From: Planococcus ruber
GTDB lineage: Bacteria > Bacillota > Bacilli > Bacillales_A > Planococcaceae
Direction: 5' to 3'
Assembly (NCBI RefSeq): GCF_022819085.1
Contig: NZ_JALHAG010000001.1
Location: 269,395-333,394, forward strand
DNA length: 64,000 bases
Below the pieces are notes generated by a model. It was not told the origin of the DNA, did no database searches, and saw only the letters and a list, made by a program, of their open reading frames with translations. A program made the translations under genes and the position numbers. Positions 19,704 through 29,947 of this stretch are shown here, piece by piece (the stretch's first letter is position 1; each line of letters starts with the position of its first letter).

Positions 19704-20446
19704 GCAAACTGGCAGGCAAAACGGCCATCGTTACGGGGGCGTCGAGAGGAATCGGCGCTGAAATCGCCCGCAGATTTTCAGAAGCCGGCGCAAAAGTGGT
19801 TGTAAACTATAGCGGAAGCCAAGAAAAAGCGGAAGCGGTTGTAGCGGATATCCGGGCAAACGGCGGCGAAGCCATTGCCGTGAAAGCGAATGTTTCCGAT
19901 TCCGATGCGGTCAAAGCGATGATCGAGGAAACAATGAAAGCTTTTGGATCCATTGATGTTCTCGTCAACAATGCGGGCATTACGCGCGATAACTTGATGA
20001 TGCGCATGAAAGACGACGAATGGGATGACGTGATCAATACGAACTTAAAAGGCGTCTTCATTTGCACGAAAGGCGTTACGCGCCAAATGATGAAACAGCG
20101 GTCAGGCAGAATCATCAACATTGCGTCGATTGTCGGCGTCATGGGCAACGCCGGGCAGGCAAATTATGTAGCTGCCAAAGCGGGCGTGATCGGCTTGACG
20201 AAGACAACTGCACGGGAACTGGCAAGCCGCAATATTACAGCTAATGCGGTAGCGCCCGGATTCATCACAACGGATATGACCGATGCTTTAGGGGAAGATA
20301 TCCAAAAAACGATGCTGGCCCAAATTCCATTAGGGCGTTTTGGCAAACCGGAAGAAGTTGCGAAGGCGGCATTGTTCCTGGCATCTGACGATTCATCTTA
20401 TATGACGGGCCAGACGCTTCATCTTGATGGCGGAATGGTCATGTAG
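19700..20446 (+). CDS. fabG: 3-oxoacyl-ACP reductase FabG
   Basis: A short-chain dehydrogenase that reduces 3-oxoacyl-ACP with NADPH in each elongation round. The cofactor motif TGASRGIG is near residue 12, NNAG lies near residue 90, and the catalytic Tyr156 and Lys160 occur in NYVAAKAG. The C-terminus [12 protein letters not shown] and [10 protein letters not shown] is typical. The length is 248 aa. The ATG overlaps the fabD stop by 4 bases, and acpP follows 40 bases later. Confidence 0.96.
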   Translation: MSKLAGKTAIVTGASRGIGAEIARRFSEAGAKVVVNYSGSQEKAEAVVADIRANGGEAIAVKANVSDSDAVKAMIEETMKAFGSIDVLVNNAGITRDNLMMRMKDDEWDDVINTNLKGVFICTKGVTRQMMKQRSGRIINIASIVGVMGNAGQANYVAAKAGVIGLTKTTARELASRNITANAVAPGFITTDMTDALGEDIQKTMLAQIPLGRFGKPEEVAKAALFLASDDSSYMTGQTLHLDGGMVM

Positions 20447-20486
20447 CAGGAAATTTTGTATACTGATTTGAGGGGAGGTGACGACA

Positions 20487-20723
20487 TTGGCAACAGTACT
20501 AGAGAGAGTAACGAAAGTAATCGTAGATCGTCTTGGAGTAGAAGAGAACGAAGTGAAACTTGAAGCTTCATTCACAGGTGACCTAGGAGCGGATTCTTTG
20601 GACGTGGTTGAATTGGTTATGGAACTTGAAGACGAATTCGACATGGAAATTTCAGATGAAGACGCAGAAGGCATGTCTACAGTAGGCGACGCAGTAGCTT
20701 ATATTGAGAAAAAACAAGCATAA
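20487..20723 (+). CDS. acpP: Acyl carrier protein
   Basis: The small acidic carrier of growing acyl chains. The 78-residue product contains [20 protein letters not shown], with Ser37 as the phosphopantetheine attachment site. A GTG at 20478 would also open the frame but it overlaps the ribosome site. GGGGAGG (20472-20478) is spaced 8 bases from TTG 20487, which gives the expected N-terminus [13 protein letters not shown] start for such an abundant protein is noteworthy. It is the last gene of the FapR operon and is followed by a strong terminator. Confidence 0.95.
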   Translation: MATVLERVTKVIVDRLGVEENEVKLEASFTGDLGADSLDVVELVMELEDEFDMEISDEDAEGMSTVGDAVAYIEKKQA

Positions 20724-20765
20724 TCTTTTTCAAAATATAGAAGGCTGTTGAATGGGCCGGAAAAT

Positions 20766-20811
20766 AAAGCCAATGAGGAAAAGGCCGTGCTTTTTCCTCA
20801 TTGGCTTTTTC
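20766..20811 (+). terminator. Intrinsic terminator after acpP
   Basis: AAGCCAATGAGGAAAA (about 20767-20782) pairs perfectly with TTTTCCTCATTGGCTT (20792-20807), followed by more T residues. It is one of the longest perfect stems in the window. Confidence 0.92.
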
Positions 20812-20858
20812 ATGCTTCCGATGATAAAAGAACTGTAACAGCGCAGTTAAGACATTTT

Positions 20859-20887
20859 TTGCACAATGTCCTGAAAAAAGGTAAAAT
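20859..20887 (+). promoter_or_regulatory. Promoter of rnc-smc-ftsY
   Basis: TTGCAC (20859-20864), a 17-base spacer and TAAAAT (20882-20887) lie 35 bases before the rnc start and just after the acpP terminator. Confidence 0.6.
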
Positions 20888-20921
20888 TAAACGAAGAACG
20901 TCAAAGGAAGGCAGATAAAAG

Positions 20922-21680
20922 ATGGCAATGAAAAGAAAACCTACCCAGCAGAAAAACGGAACGCTAAAAGAAAGCGAGCGTGCCGCATTTACTGAGCTGC
21001 AAGAACAATTGAATATTCACTTCAAGCAACCTGCATTGCTTCACCAAGCATTTACGCATTCATCTTATGTGAATGAGCATCGGAGAAGATATTACACAGA
21101 CAATGAACGCCTGGAATTTTTGGGTGATGCTGTCCTGGAATTATCGGTATCCCATTACCTGTTTTCAAAATATCCACAAATGAGCGAAGGCGAATTGACC
21201 AAATTGCGCGCAGCAATCGTTTGCGAGCCTTCATTGGTTTTATTTGCCAATGAATTGAATTTCGGCCGTTACATTCTTCTCGGCAAAGGGGAAGAATTGA
21301 CTGGTGGACGCACTCGCCCTGCCCTTTTGGCGGATGTTTTCGAATCGTTTATCGGCGCTCTTTACTTGGATCAAGGGCTGGAGCCGGTAGTGGCCTTTTT
21401 GGACGTCGTCTTATTCCCTAAAGTGGAAACCGGTGCTTTTTCGCATGTGATGGATTATAAAAGCCAATTGCAGGAGCTCGTGCAGCAGAAGAACAACGGT
21501 GCATTGAGCTATGAAATCATCGAAGAAAAAGGGCCAGCCCATAGCCGCATTTTCGTGACGCGGGTGTCGCTGGCAGAGAAAGAATTAGGAATTGGAAATG
21601 GCCGCTCGAAAAAAGAGGCGGAACAACAAGCAGCTAAACTGGCAATCCAAAAATTGCAGGAAGCAGTGGAGGATCAATAA
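20922..21680 (+). CDS. rnc: Ribonuclease III
   Basis: A double-strand-specific endoribonuclease that matures rRNA and degrades structured RNA. The catalytic domain carries the signature [14 protein letters not shown] near residue 62 and a second conserved acidic region, [15 protein letters not shown]. The C-terminal 70 residues form the double-stranded RNA binding domain ([11 protein letters not shown] to [16 protein letters not shown]). At 252 aa it is the usual length. It shares a base with the smc ATG and matches the conserved rnc-smc-ftsY order. Confidence 0.96.
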   Translation: MAMKRKPTQQKNGTLKESERAAFTELQEQLNIHFKQPALLHQAFTHSSYVNEHRRRYYTDNERLEFLGDAVLELSVSHYLFSKYPQMSEGELTKLRAAIVCEPSLVLFANELNFGRYILLGKGEELTGGRTRPALLADVFESFIGALYLDQGLEPVVAFLDVVLFPKVETGAFSHVMDYKSQLQELVQQKNNGALSYEIIEEKGPAHSRIFVTRVSLAEKELGIGNGRSKKEAEQQAAKLAIQKLQEAVEDQ

Positions 21681-24600
21681 TGTTTTTGAAACGATTAGAA
21701 ATTATGGGGTTCAAATCCTTTGCCGATCGCATCGGCATCGATTTTGTTCCAGGCGTAACCGCGGTAGTCGGCCCTAACGGCAGCGGAAAAAGCAATGTGA
21801 CCGATGCCATCCGCTGGGTGCTCGGCGAACAATCCGCCAAGTCCCTGCGCGGAGCAAAGATGGAAGATGTGATTTTTGGTGGCAGCGATTCAAGAAAAGC
21901 CCTGAATTTTGCGGAAGTCACCTTAATACTTGATAATACGGATGGCCGAGTCCCTCTCGATTACAGTGAAATCAGTGTAACGCGGAGGGTTTTTCGAAGT
22001 GGCGAAAGTGCCTATCTGCTTAACAAGCAAAATTGCCGCTTAAAAGACATCACGGATCTGTTCATGGATTCAGGCCTTGGAAAAGAGGCTTTTTCAATCA
22101 TTTCCCAAGGGCGCGTCGATCAAATCTTAAACAGCAAGGCAGAAGAACGGCGTTCGATTTTCGAAGAAGCGGCCGGTGTTCTGAAATACAAGCAGCGCAA
22201 AAGAAAAGCGGAACTGAAACTGAATGAAACAGATGAGAACTTGAACCGCGTGCTCGATATTCTGCATGAGCTGGATAGCCGGATGGAGCCGCTTCAAATC
22301 CAGGCTTCGACAGCGCGCGATTACCTGGACATGAGCGAGCAGCTGAAAGACGCAGACATTGCGCTGTTGGCTTTTGATATTAGCCGCCTTGAAGAGGAAA
22401 TGGCTTCACTAAGAGAAGAAACAAAGAGCCATACCGAAAAAGAACAGCAATTGGGCAAAGAAATTGAAGAAAAAGAACAGGCTGTGAAAAAGATCCGCCG
22501 TTCATTAGCCCAATTGGATCTTGAAATTGATGCTTCCCAAAACCGTTTGGTACAAGCGAGCGGCGAAACCGAGAAATGGGAAGGCCGCAAATTATTGATG
22601 TCGGAAAAGAAAAGCAACGCTCATCGCCAAGCGCAGCAGCTTCAAGAGTCGCTCGCCGCTGAGCAAGAGGAAAACGGCCAGCTGCAGCAGAAGCATGGGG
22701 CTCAATTGCAGCTGCTGGAAGAGCGAAAAGCCGAACAGCGAAAAGCCCAGATTGCGATCAAGCAATTGCAGGATCAATTAAACCGGACGCCTGGGGATAT
22801 TGAAGAAGATATTGAATCACAGAAATCGGTTTATATCGAATTGATGAATGAGCAGGCAACGGTCCGGAATGAATTGAAAAACCTTGAACTCCAGGAGCTG
22901 CAATTATCGGAATCGAGCAGCCGCATTGCCGTACAGCAAGCGGATTTTTCGAAAGAACTGGCTAAACTGGAATCAGAAAAGGCATCAGCCGAAAAGAAAC
23001 ATCAAGAAATCCAGAAGCTGCTGGCTGAAAAACGCGCCCTTTATAAATCGACCGAAACTCATTTTATGGAGCTCAAAACAGGCTATGAGAAAAAGCAGGC
23101 GATGCTTTTCCAAGCGTATCAATCCCAAAAGCAGCTAGGTGCACGCATTCAGACTTTACAGGAATTGGAAGCAGATTTTTCCGGATTCTTCCAAGGTGTG
23201 CGTGAAGTGCTGGTAGCCCGTGATAAAGGCTTGCTCGAAGGAATTGTTGGAGCCGTAGCAGAAATCGCACAAGTGGACCAGAACTATGCAAAAGCGATTG
23301 AAACCGCTTTAGGGGCATCAAGCCAGCATATCATTACCGAAAATGAGCAGCATGCCCGTTCAGCGATCGAATTTCTCCGCAATAAGCGGGCGGGGCGTTC
23401 GACGTTCTTGCCGATGACGGTGATGAAATCCCGCAAAATTGCAGAGTCTTCCATTTCAGCTATCAAGCAGCATCCTTCATTCGTCAATATGGCGTACGAA
23501 TTGGTCAGCTATGATGCCCAGTACCAAATGATTATTGAAAATCTGCTGGGCAATGTCATTGTTGCAAAAGACTTAAAAGGGGCTTCGGCCATCTCCAAAT
23601 TGACCATGAGCCGCTACCGTGTCGTTACGCTGGATGGCGATGTCGTCAATGCTGGCGGTTCGATGACGGGAGGAGCCAATAAAACCGGGGCCTCGTTTTT
23701 CACGAGAAAAGCGGAGCTTGAGCAATTGATCCTTCAGTCGGCAGAACTGGCGGAAACTATTGTCCAGGCGGAGAAAACTGTGAGCCAAGAACAGTCGCAG
23801 GTGCATGAAACGGAACAGCGTTTGAACAACCTTCGTTCTGAAGGCGAAAAATACCGGGATTTAGAAGCGGAACGTGCCATGACGCTGCGTGAAGTGGAAG
23901 CCGTATTGAAATCGACGAAAGACCGCTTCCGTTTATTCCAGGCAGAACAAAGCAATAAAGATTTTGATCTGACTGAAGTGGCGAAGCGGAAAGAAACGGC
24001 TGCTGAACGCCTGGGTGAAATCGGAGAAGAGCTGGTGTCAGTTTCTTCTCAGATCGATGAATTGTCGCATTTCAAGCAGCAAAACGAATCGGCCCGGGAT
24101 GCCGTAATGGCCAAACTCGCTGACCAGAAATCTTTATTTGCGGTGGTCAAAGAACGCGTCTCCCAATTGGTCCAAAGCGAAGCGGAGCTTCTGGAGCGCA
24201 AATTGAAGAGTGACCGCAAATTGCAGGATCTTCAAAAAGAATTGGATTGGATCCAATCGGAAGAAGCCGCGAAGGTTTATTCGGATGAAGAAATCCTTGC
24301 CGAGATTGCAAAATGGTCGGAAAAGAAACAATTGGAGCAAGCGGCGGTCGAAGCTTTGAAAGCAGAGCGTCTAGCGAGCCAAACAGAAATGAACGGACTC
24401 GACGAAAGTTTGAAAGAACAGCAGCGCCTCTATAAAGGCTTCGTCGAAGCGATCCGCATTTGTGAAGTGAAATCGACCCGGATAGACGTTCAAATCCAGA
24501 CATTCCTTGCCCAATTGGAGACTGTTTATCAATTGTCGCTGGAAGAAGCGAAGCGGTTTGAATTGAAGGATGAGGAAGAAAATGTCCGCAAGAAAGTGAA

Positions 24601-25228
24601 ATTGCTGAAGCAATCGATCGAAGAGTTAGGGCCGGTCAACCTTGGCGCCATTGAAGAATTCGAGCATGTATCTGAACGCCATACGTTCTTGACCGACCAG
24701 CGAAACGATTTGAATGAAGCGAAAGATACGCTGCGCACCGTGATCGGCGAAATGGATGAAGAAATGACCAGCCGCTTTGATGAAACGTTCCATGCCATCC
24801 GCACACAGTTCCAGCGTGTGTTCAAAGAATTGTTCGGCGGCGGTGCAGCGGACCTTGTTCTGACCGACCCGAGCGATTTATTGATGACCGGTGTGGATAT
24901 TATTGCACAGCCTCCCGGCAAAAAACTTCAAAACCTGAATTTATTGTCCGGCGGGGAACGGGCGTTGACGGCCATTGCGCTCTTATTCGCCATCCTGAAA
25001 GTGCGCCCTGTGCCGTTCTGTGTGCTGGATGAAGTAGAAGCGGCGCTGGATGAGTCGAACGTTGTCCGTTACAGCCAGTACTTAAAGAAATTCAGCGAAG
25101 ACACTCAATTTATCGTCATCACGCACCGCAAAGGAACGATGGAAGGGGCAGACGTCCTCTACGGCATCACGATGCAGGAGTCGGGAATTTCCAAACTGGT
25201 TTCTGTTAAACTGCAGGAAGAAATTTAA
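21680..25228 (+). CDS. smc: Chromosome segregation protein SMC
   Basis: The ATPase subunit of bacterial condensin, which extrudes DNA loops together with ScpA and ScpB (not in this window). The N-terminal head has Walker A GPNGSGKSN (about residue 32). Two long coiled-coil arms rich in Glu, Lys and Gln flank a globular hinge at roughly residues 500-680. The C-terminal head has the signature LSGGERALTAIALLFA (about 1089) and the Walker B segment FCVLDEVEAALDE. At 1182 aa it is full length. It lies between rnc and ftsY with tight spacing. Confidence 0.97.
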   Translation: MFLKRLEIMGFKSFADRIGIDFVPGVTAVVGPNGSGKSNVTDAIRWVLGEQSAKSLRGAKMEDVIFGGSDSRKALNFAEVTLILDNTDGRVPLDYSEISVTRRVFRSGESAYLLNKQNCRLKDITDLFMDSGLGKEAFSIISQGRVDQILNSKAEERRSIFEEAAGVLKYKQRKRKAELKLNETDENLNRVLDILHELDSRMEPLQIQASTARDYLDMSEQLKDADIALLAFDISRLEEEMASLREETKSHTEKEQQLGKEIEEKEQAVKKIRRSLAQLDLEIDASQNRLVQASGETEKWEGRKLLMSEKKSNAHRQAQQLQESLAAEQEENGQLQQKHGAQLQLLEERKAEQRKAQIAIKQLQDQLNRTPGDIEEDIESQKSVYIELMNEQATVRNELKNLELQELQLSESSSRIAVQQADFSKELAKLESEKASAEKKHQEIQKLLAEKRALYKSTETHFMELKTGYEKKQAMLFQAYQSQKQLGARIQTLQELEADFSGFFQGVREVLVARDKGLLEGIVGAVAEIAQVDQNYAKAIETALGASSQHIITENEQHARSAIEFLRNKRAGRSTFLPMTVMKSRKIAESSISAIKQHPSFVNMAYELVSYDAQYQMIIENLLGNVIVAKDLKGASAISKLTMSRYRVVTLDGDVVNAGGSMTGGANKTGASFFTRKAELEQLILQSAELAETIVQAEKTVSQEQSQVHETEQRLNNLRSEGEKYRDLEAERAMTLREVEAVLKSTKDRFRLFQAEQSNKDFDLTEVAKRKETAAERLGEIGEELVSVSSQIDELSHFKQQNESARDAVMAKLADQKSLFAVVKERVSQLVQSEAELLERKLKSDRKLQDLQKELDWIQSEEAAKVYSDEEILAEIAKWSEKKQLEQAAVEALKAERLASQTEMNGLDESLKEQQRLYKGFVEAIRICEVKSTRIDVQIQTFLAQLETVYQLSLEEAKRFELKDEEENVRKKVKLLKQSIEELGPVNLGAIEEFEHVSERHTFLTDQRNDLNEAKDTLRTVIGEMDEEMTSRFDETFHAIRTQFQRVFKELFGGGAADLVLTDPSDLLMTGVDIIAQPPGKKLQNLNLLSGGERALTAIALLFAILKVRPVPFCVLDEVEAALDESNVVRYSQYLKKFSEDTQFIVITHRKGTMEGADVLYGITMQESGISKLVSVKLQEEI

Positions 25229-25242
25229 AAAGGAGTGGTTTT

Positions 25243-26253
25243 GTGAGTTTCTTTAAAAAGTTAAAAGATCGATTTGCCGGCAACGCAGAAGCCGAAGAGT
25301 CGACAGAGAAATATAAAGAGGGATTAACGAAAACCCGTACCGGATTTACATCTAAGATCAACGACTTAGTGGCAAGATACCGCAAAGTGGATGAAGATTT
25401 CTTCGAAGAATTGGAAGAAATCCTGCTGCAGGCGGATGTCGGCTTTGAAACGGTCATGGAATTGATGGACCAGCTGCGCTTCGAAGTGCAGCGCCAAAAT
25501 GTAAAAGATACTTCGCGCGTCCAATCCGTTATATCTGAAAAATTGGTGGAGATCTACGAGGGCGGCGACGAAGAAATCAATGAATTGAAATTCGCCGATG
25601 GTTTGACAGTCATCTTGTTTGTCGGCGTCAATGGCGTCGGCAAAACGACGACCATCGGAAAATTGGCGCATCGCCTTAAAAGTGAAGGGAAATCCGTGCT
25701 TCTTGCAGCCGGCGATACGTTCCGTGCAGGGGCGATCGATCAACTGGATATTTGGGGGCAGCGCGTTGGCGTGGATGTCATCAAACAAAGCGAAGGGTCA
25801 GACCCGGCTGCGGTTATGTACGACGCGGTCCGTGCAGCAAAATCGCGCGGCGTCGACGTCTTGATCTGCGATACGGCAGGCCGTCTGCAGAATAAAGTCA
25901 ATTTAATGAACGAGCTGGAGAAAGTTCATCGCGTCATTTCGCGCGAAGTGCCGGGAGCGCCGCATGAGGTGCTGTTAGCGCTGGATGCCACAACAGGGCA
26001 AAATGCTTTAATCCAAGCTCAGACATTTAAAGAAGCAACCAACGTTACAGGGATTGTTTTGACAAAACTCGATGGGACGGCAAAAGGGGGCATCGTTTTG
26101 GCGATTCGCCAAAAGCTGAAAATCCCGGTGAAGTTTGTTGGCCTCGGCGAACAAATGAACGATTTGCAGCCGTTCGACCCGCAAAAATACGTCTATGGCC
26201 TGTTTGCAGAAGGCCTGGATAAAGAAGAAGAAATGGAAGAGGCAGACAAGTAA
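25243..26253 (+). CDS. ftsY: Signal recognition particle receptor FtsY
   Basis: The membrane-associated SRP receptor GTPase that docks ribosome-nascent chain complexes at the translocon. A short charged N-terminal region replaces the long acidic A domain of E. coli, and the NG domain follows. Motifs are [15 protein letters not shown] near residue 127, DTAGR, and [10 protein letters not shown]. The length is 336 aa, with a GTG start after AAAGGAGTGG. Its partner Ffh is encoded two genes downstream. Confidence 0.96.
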   Translation: MSFFKKLKDRFAGNAEAEESTEKYKEGLTKTRTGFTSKINDLVARYRKVDEDFFEELEEILLQADVGFETVMELMDQLRFEVQRQNVKDTSRVQSVISEKLVEIYEGGDEEINELKFADGLTVILFVGVNGVGKTTTIGKLAHRLKSEGKSVLLAAGDTFRAGAIDQLDIWGQRVGVDVIKQSEGSDPAAVMYDAVRAAKSRGVDVLICDTAGRLQNKVNLMNELEKVHRVISREVPGAPHEVLLALDATTGQNALIQAQTFKEATNVTGIVLTKLDGTAKGGIVLAIRQKLKIPVKFVGLGEQMNDLQPFDPQKYVYGLFAEGLDKEEEMEEADK

Positions 26254-26317
26254 AATTACTTGACGGAATAGGCAGTTTTCAGTATTGTTGTCAGTAGAGC
26301 AAGCGAGGTGAGCAGCG

Positions 26318-26644
26318 ATGATGGGTTTGGAAAAGACAACACGCATGAATTATTTGTTTGATTTCTATCAGGAGTTGCTGACGCCCAAGCAACGGAGCTA
26401 TATGATGCTCTATTATTTGGACGATCATTCATTAGGTGAAATAGCCGAGGCTTATGATATAACGAGGCAAGCGGTTTATGACAATATCCGCCGGACAGAA
26501 GCGATGCTTGAAGAGTATGAAGCAAAGCTGCAATTATTCGGGAAATTCCAGAAACGCCAGCAGCTGGTTGCGGAATTTGAAAAAGAACCGATTGCAGATG
26601 AGCGGGTCCAGGAATTTCTCAATCAATTAAAAGAGTTGGATTAG
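26318..26644 (+). CDS. ylxM: UPF0122 helix-turn-helix protein YlxM
   Basis: A 108-residue protein of the YlxM/p13 family. A sigma-70 region 4-like helix-turn-helix is visible in [23 protein letters not shown], followed by a helical tail. In Gram-positive bacteria ylxM accompanies ffh; in streptococci its product binds SRP components and modulates their GTPases, which suggests a role in SRP function here rather than classical transcription control. Two adjacent ATG codons start the frame. It ends 12 bases before ffh. Confidence 0.93.
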   Translation: MMGLEKTTRMNYLFDFYQELLTPKQRSYMMLYYLDDHSLGEIAEAYDITRQAVYDNIRRTEAMLEEYEAKLQLFGKFQKRQQLVAEFEKEPIADERVQEFLNQLKELD

Positions 26645-26656
26645 GAGGCGGAAATA

Positions 26657-28012
26657 GTGGCATTTGAAGGCTTAGCTGAACGCCTGCAAGGCACGATCCA
26701 AAAGATCAAAGGCAAAGGGAAAGTGTCTGAAGCAGACGTTAAAGAAATGATGCGCGAAGTCCGCTTCGCATTAATTGAAGCGGATGTCAACTTGAAAGTC
26801 GTCAAGGAATTCGTAAAGAAAGTCAGCGAACGCGCTGTTGGCCAAGACGTTATGCAAAGTTTAACGCCGGGCCAGCAAGTCGTTAAAATCGTTAAAGATG
26901 AGTTGACGGAATTGATGGGTGGAGAGCAAAGCAAGATCGAGTTCTCCACCAAGCAGCCAACAGTCATCATGATGGTCGGCCTTCAAGGGGCCGGTAAAAC
27001 GACGACTACGGGCAAGCTTGCGAGCCAATTGCGCAAAAAGAACAACCGCAAGCCCCTATTGGTTGCGGCAGACGTCTATCGTCCAGCTGCCATCCAGCAG
27101 CTTGAAACGATCGGCAAGCAATTGTCATTGCCGGTATTTTCGAAAGGCACAGATATCTCGCCAGTCGAGATTTCACGCCAGGCAATCGAATACGCAAAAC
27201 AAGAGCATTTGGATACGGTCATTATCGATACGGCCGGCCGCCTGCACGTGGATGAAAACTTGATGCAGGAATTGAAAGATATCCGTGCATTGAAAGAACC
27301 GGACGAGATTTTCTTGGTCGTGGATGCAATGACCGGTCAAGATGCCGTCAACGTGGCACAGAATTTCAATGAGGCAATCGGCATTACCGGCGTCGTCTTG
27401 ACAAAACTGGACGGCGATACACGAGGCGGTGCTGCACTTTCCATCCGTTCAGTCACCCAGAAGCCGATTAAATTTGTCGGGATGGGCGAAAAAATGGATG
27501 CGCTCGAGCCGTTCCATCCAGAACGCATGGCGTCCCGTATTTTAGGCATGGGCGATATGCTGTCGTTGATCGAAAAAGCGCAGTCGAATATTGATGAAGC
27601 AAAAGCGAAGGAAATGGAAGAGAAATTCCGCACGTCTTCGTTCACATTCGATGATTTTCTGGATCAGCTGACGCAAGTCAAACAAATGGGGCCGTTGGAT
27701 GAAATTCTGAAAATGCTCCCAGGAGCAAATAAAATCAAAGGGCTTGAAAACGCGAAAGTGGACGAAAGCCAAATGGGGCGTGTCGAAGCGATTATCCGTT
27801 CGATGACGAAACAAGAGAAAACGTCCCCTGAAATCATTAATGCAAACCGCCGTAAGCGGATTGCCCGCGGATCCGGCACGACGATCCAAGACGTCAATCG
27901 CCTGCTGAAGCAGTTTGAAGACATGAAAAAGATGATGAAACAGATGTCCGGCATGAACCAAAAAGGCAAAAAGAAGATGTCGATGCCTGGATTGGATTCG
28001 CTTTTCAAATAA
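26657..28012 (+). CDS. ffh: Signal recognition particle protein Ffh
   Basis: The SRP54 GTPase that binds signal sequences and 4.5S/6S-like SRP RNA and delivers nascent membrane and secreted proteins to FtsY. The NG domain has GLQGAGKTTTTGKLA (about residue 108), DTAGR and TKLDGDTRGGAA. The C-terminal M domain (from about 325) is methionine-rich and ends KKMMKQMSGMNQKGKKKMSM, with the RNA-binding IARGSGTTIQDVNRL helix. The start is GTG after GGAGGCGG. The length is 451 aa. The SRP RNA gene itself is not in this window. Confidence 0.96.
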   Translation: MAFEGLAERLQGTIQKIKGKGKVSEADVKEMMREVRFALIEADVNLKVVKEFVKKVSERAVGQDVMQSLTPGQQVVKIVKDELTELMGGEQSKIEFSTKQPTVIMMVGLQGAGKTTTTGKLASQLRKKNNRKPLLVAADVYRPAAIQQLETIGKQLSLPVFSKGTDISPVEISRQAIEYAKQEHLDTVIIDTAGRLHVDENLMQELKDIRALKEPDEIFLVVDAMTGQDAVNVAQNFNEAIGITGVVLTKLDGDTRGGAALSIRSVTQKPIKFVGMGEKMDALEPFHPERMASRILGMGDMLSLIEKAQSNIDEAKAKEMEEKFRTSSFTFDDFLDQLTQVKQMGPLDEILKMLPGANKIKGLENAKVDESQMGRVEAIIRSMTKQEKTSPEIINANRRKRIARGSGTTIQDVNRLLKQFEDMKKMMKQMSGMNQKGKKKMSMPGLDSLFK

Positions 28013-28037
28013 ATTTTCAGGTGTTAAGAAAAAATAC

Positions 28038-28069
28038 TTTACAAACTATTTAAAGCTTGCTAATATAAT
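28038..28069 (+). promoter_or_regulatory. Promoter before rpsP
   Basis: TTTACA (28038-28043) is followed by TAATAT at 17 bases and by the overlapping TATAAT (28064-28069) at 20 bases. Either -10 would start a transcript about 25-30 bases before the rpsP ATG. No terminator separates it from ffh, so rpsP may also be read from upstream. Confidence 0.55.
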
Positions 28070-28104
28070 ATCTTGTGTGAAACTATTCGGAGGTGCTTTA
28101 AGAA

Positions 28105-28377
28105 ATGGCAGTAAAAATTCGTTTGAAACGTATGGGAGCTAAAAAGTCTCCTTTTTACCGTATCGTAGTTGCTGATTCACGTGCTCCACGTGACGGCCGT
28201 CAAATCCAGACAGTAGGTACTTACAACCCGCTGACAGTTCCAGCTGAAGTGAAAATCGACGAAGAATTAGCGTTGAAATGGCTTCACGATGGCGCTAAAC
28301 CATCTGACACTGTACGCAACCTGTTTTCTCAAAACGGCATTATGGAGAAATTCCATAACGAAAAATTAAGCAAGTAA
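28105..28377 (+). CDS. rpsP: 30S ribosomal protein S16
   Basis: A small subunit protein needed for 30S assembly. The 90 aa product begins [25 protein letters not shown], the typical S16 signature. CGGAGGTG precedes the ATG. Codon choice is more biased than in the neighbouring enzyme genes, as expected for a highly expressed ribosomal gene. It leads the khpA-rimM-trmD group. Confidence 0.97.
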   Translation: MAVKIRLKRMGAKKSPFYRIVVADSRAPRDGRQIQTVGTYNPLTVPAEVKIDEELALKWLHDGAKPSDTVRNLFSQNGIMEKFHNEKLSK

Positions 28378-28390
28378 GGGAGTCTTTCTT

Positions 28391-28624
28391 ATGAAGCAGC
28401 TGATTGAAACAATTGTGAAACCGTTGGTCGATCATCCGGAAGAAGTTCGAGTTGTAACAGACGAAAATGCAAACCGTATCGTCTACAAGCTTTCCGTGCA
28501 TTCAGAAGATACAGGGAAAGTGATCGGTAAACAAGGACGCGTTGCGAAAGCGATTCGTTCAGTGGTCTATTCAGCAGCAGGCAATTACCATAAGAAAAAA
28601 ACTTACGTCGATATTGTGGATTAA
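28391..28624 (+). CDS. khpA: KH-domain RNA-binding protein KhpA
   Basis: A 77-residue single KH-domain protein (YlqC in Bacillus). The RNA-contacting loop appears as GKVIGKQGRVAKAIRSVV. In streptococci KhpA pairs with KhpB/Jag and influences cell division and elongation gene expression; a similar RNA-chaperone role is inferred. It follows rpsP by 13 bases and is followed by a hairpin. The Bacillus gene ylqD, which normally comes next, is absent. Confidence 0.94.
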   Translation: MKQLIETIVKPLVDHPEEVRVVTDENANRIVYKLSVHSEDTGKVIGKQGRVAKAIRSVVYSAAGNYHKKKTYVDIVD

Positions 28625-28625
28625 C

Positions 28626-28658
28626 AAAAAGGGAGGAGCCTAGGTTCCTTCCTTTTTT
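28626..28658 (+). terminator. Terminator-like hairpin between khpA and rimM
   Basis: AAAAAGGGAGGA (28626-28637) pairs with TCCTTCCTTTTT (28646-28657) with one mismatch. The T-run closes the stem. It lies immediately after the khpA stop and would attenuate transcription into rimM-trmD. Confidence 0.65.
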
Positions 28659-28691
28659 GCAGCCAAAACCGAAGTGGAAGGATGTTTTAGC

Positions 28692-29207
28692 GTGAAATGG
28701 TTTAATGTAGGGAAAATCGTCAATACGCACGGCATTCGCGGCGAGGTCCGGGTGATGTCCCGTACGGATTTCCCGGAAGAGCGTTTTGCGGTCGGCATGA
28801 AGCTGGGGTTGTTCAAACCGGATGCGAAAAAACCGATCATGGTGAAAATCGCCAGCCATCGCCAGCATAAGAACTTTGAGCTAGTGACTTTTGAAGGCTA
28901 TCCAAACATCAACGATGTCCAGGAATTCAAGGAATCCTATTTGCGGATTGCGGAGCATGACCTGACCGAGTTAGAAGACGATGCATATTACCACCACGAA
29001 ATTCTGGAATGTACGGTTTTTTCGACAGAAGGCGAAGAAATCGGCGTAGTGACGGAAATTCTGGAAACGGGTGCCAACGATGTATGGGAAGTCACGCCGA
29101 AGAAAGGCAAGAAGCATTACATCCCATATATTGAAGATGTCGTCAAAGAAATCGACATTGATGAGAAGAAAATCGTCATCGAAGTTTTGGAAGGTTTGTT
29201 GTCGTGA
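28692..29207 (+). CDS. rimM: Ribosome maturation factor RimM
   Basis: A 30S maturation factor that binds S19 and the head of the subunit. It begins [19 protein letters not shown], the typical N-terminal beta-barrel motif. The C-terminal PRC-barrel part has GANDVWEV and [14 protein letters not shown] chose GTG 28692, with GGAAGGA 9 bases upstream, giving 171 aa; the longer GTG at 28674 would add six residues and overlaps this ribosome site. It overlaps trmD by 4 bases. Confidence 0.94.
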   Translation: MKWFNVGKIVNTHGIRGEVRVMSRTDFPEERFAVGMKLGLFKPDAKKPIMVKIASHRQHKNFELVTFEGYPNINDVQEFKESYLRIAEHDLTELEDDAYYHHEILECTVFSTEGEEIGVVTEILETGANDVWEVTPKKGKKHYIPYIEDVVKEIDIDEKKIVIEVLEGLLS

Positions 29208-29932
29208 TGAATATACACGTCCTTTCTTTATTTCCGACCATGTTCGAAGGCGTTTTCCAGCAATCCATCCTGAAAAAAGCCCAGGAAAAAAGAGCGGTTT
29301 CTTTGGAAATCGTTGATATCCGGGAATTTGCGGACAATAAACGCCAAGTGGACGACTATCCTTTTGGCGGAGGCGCAGGCATGGTGCTGAAGCCGGAGCC
29401 GATTTTCAATGCAGTGGAAACTGTGGCAAAAGAACGGAAACCCCGCGTTATCCTCATGTGCCCGCAAGGCGAACGCTTTACGCAGGCGAAAGCGGAAGAG
29501 CTTTCAAACGAAGAAGAGCTGATTTTCATCTGCGGCCATTATGAGGGCTATGATGAACGGATCCGCGAGCATTTGGTGACGGACGAAATCTCCATCGGCG
29601 ATTTTGTGCTGACTGGCGGAGAGCTGGCGGCAATGACCGTAATCGACAGTGTCGTCAGACTTCTTCCGGGCGTGCTAGGGAACTCCGATTCCCCTGTGAA
29701 GGATTCCTTCTCTACCGGCATGCTCGAACACCCTCAATACACGCGTCCGGCAGAATTCCGAGGCTGGAAAGTTCCGGCTGTCTTAACTTCAGGAAATCAT
29801 GCGAAAGTCGACGAATGGAGAGAGCAGCAAAGCTTGCTGCGGACATTGGAGCGGCGTCCGGATCTATTGGAAAAGCTTGAATTGACGCCGAAGCAAGAAA
29901 AGCTTTTAGAAGCGTTGAAAAATAAAAAATGA
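29204..29932 (+). CDS. trmD: tRNA (guanine-37-N1)-methyltransferase TrmD
   Basis: A SPOUT-class (knotted) methyltransferase that makes m1G37 next to the anticodon, preventing +1 frameshifts. Motifs are [41 protein letters not shown], and the trefoil knot segment [13 protein letters not shown]. The length is 242 aa. The first codon may be GTG 29204, overlapping the rimM stop, or the adjacent ATG 29207. Conserved order rpsP-khpA-rimM-trmD-rplS. Confidence 0.96.
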   Translation: MMNIHVLSLFPTMFEGVFQQSILKKAQEKRAVSLEIVDIREFADNKRQVDDYPFGGGAGMVLKPEPIFNAVETVAKERKPRVILMCPQGERFTQAKAEELSNEEELIFICGHYEGYDERIREHLVTDEISIGDFVLTGGELAAMTVIDSVVRLLPGVLGNSDSPVKDSFSTGMLEHPQYTRPAEFRGWKVPAVLTSGNHAKVDEWREQQSLLRTLERRPDLLEKLELTPKQEKLLEALKNKK

Positions 29933-29947
29933 TAAGCGGATTTTCTC

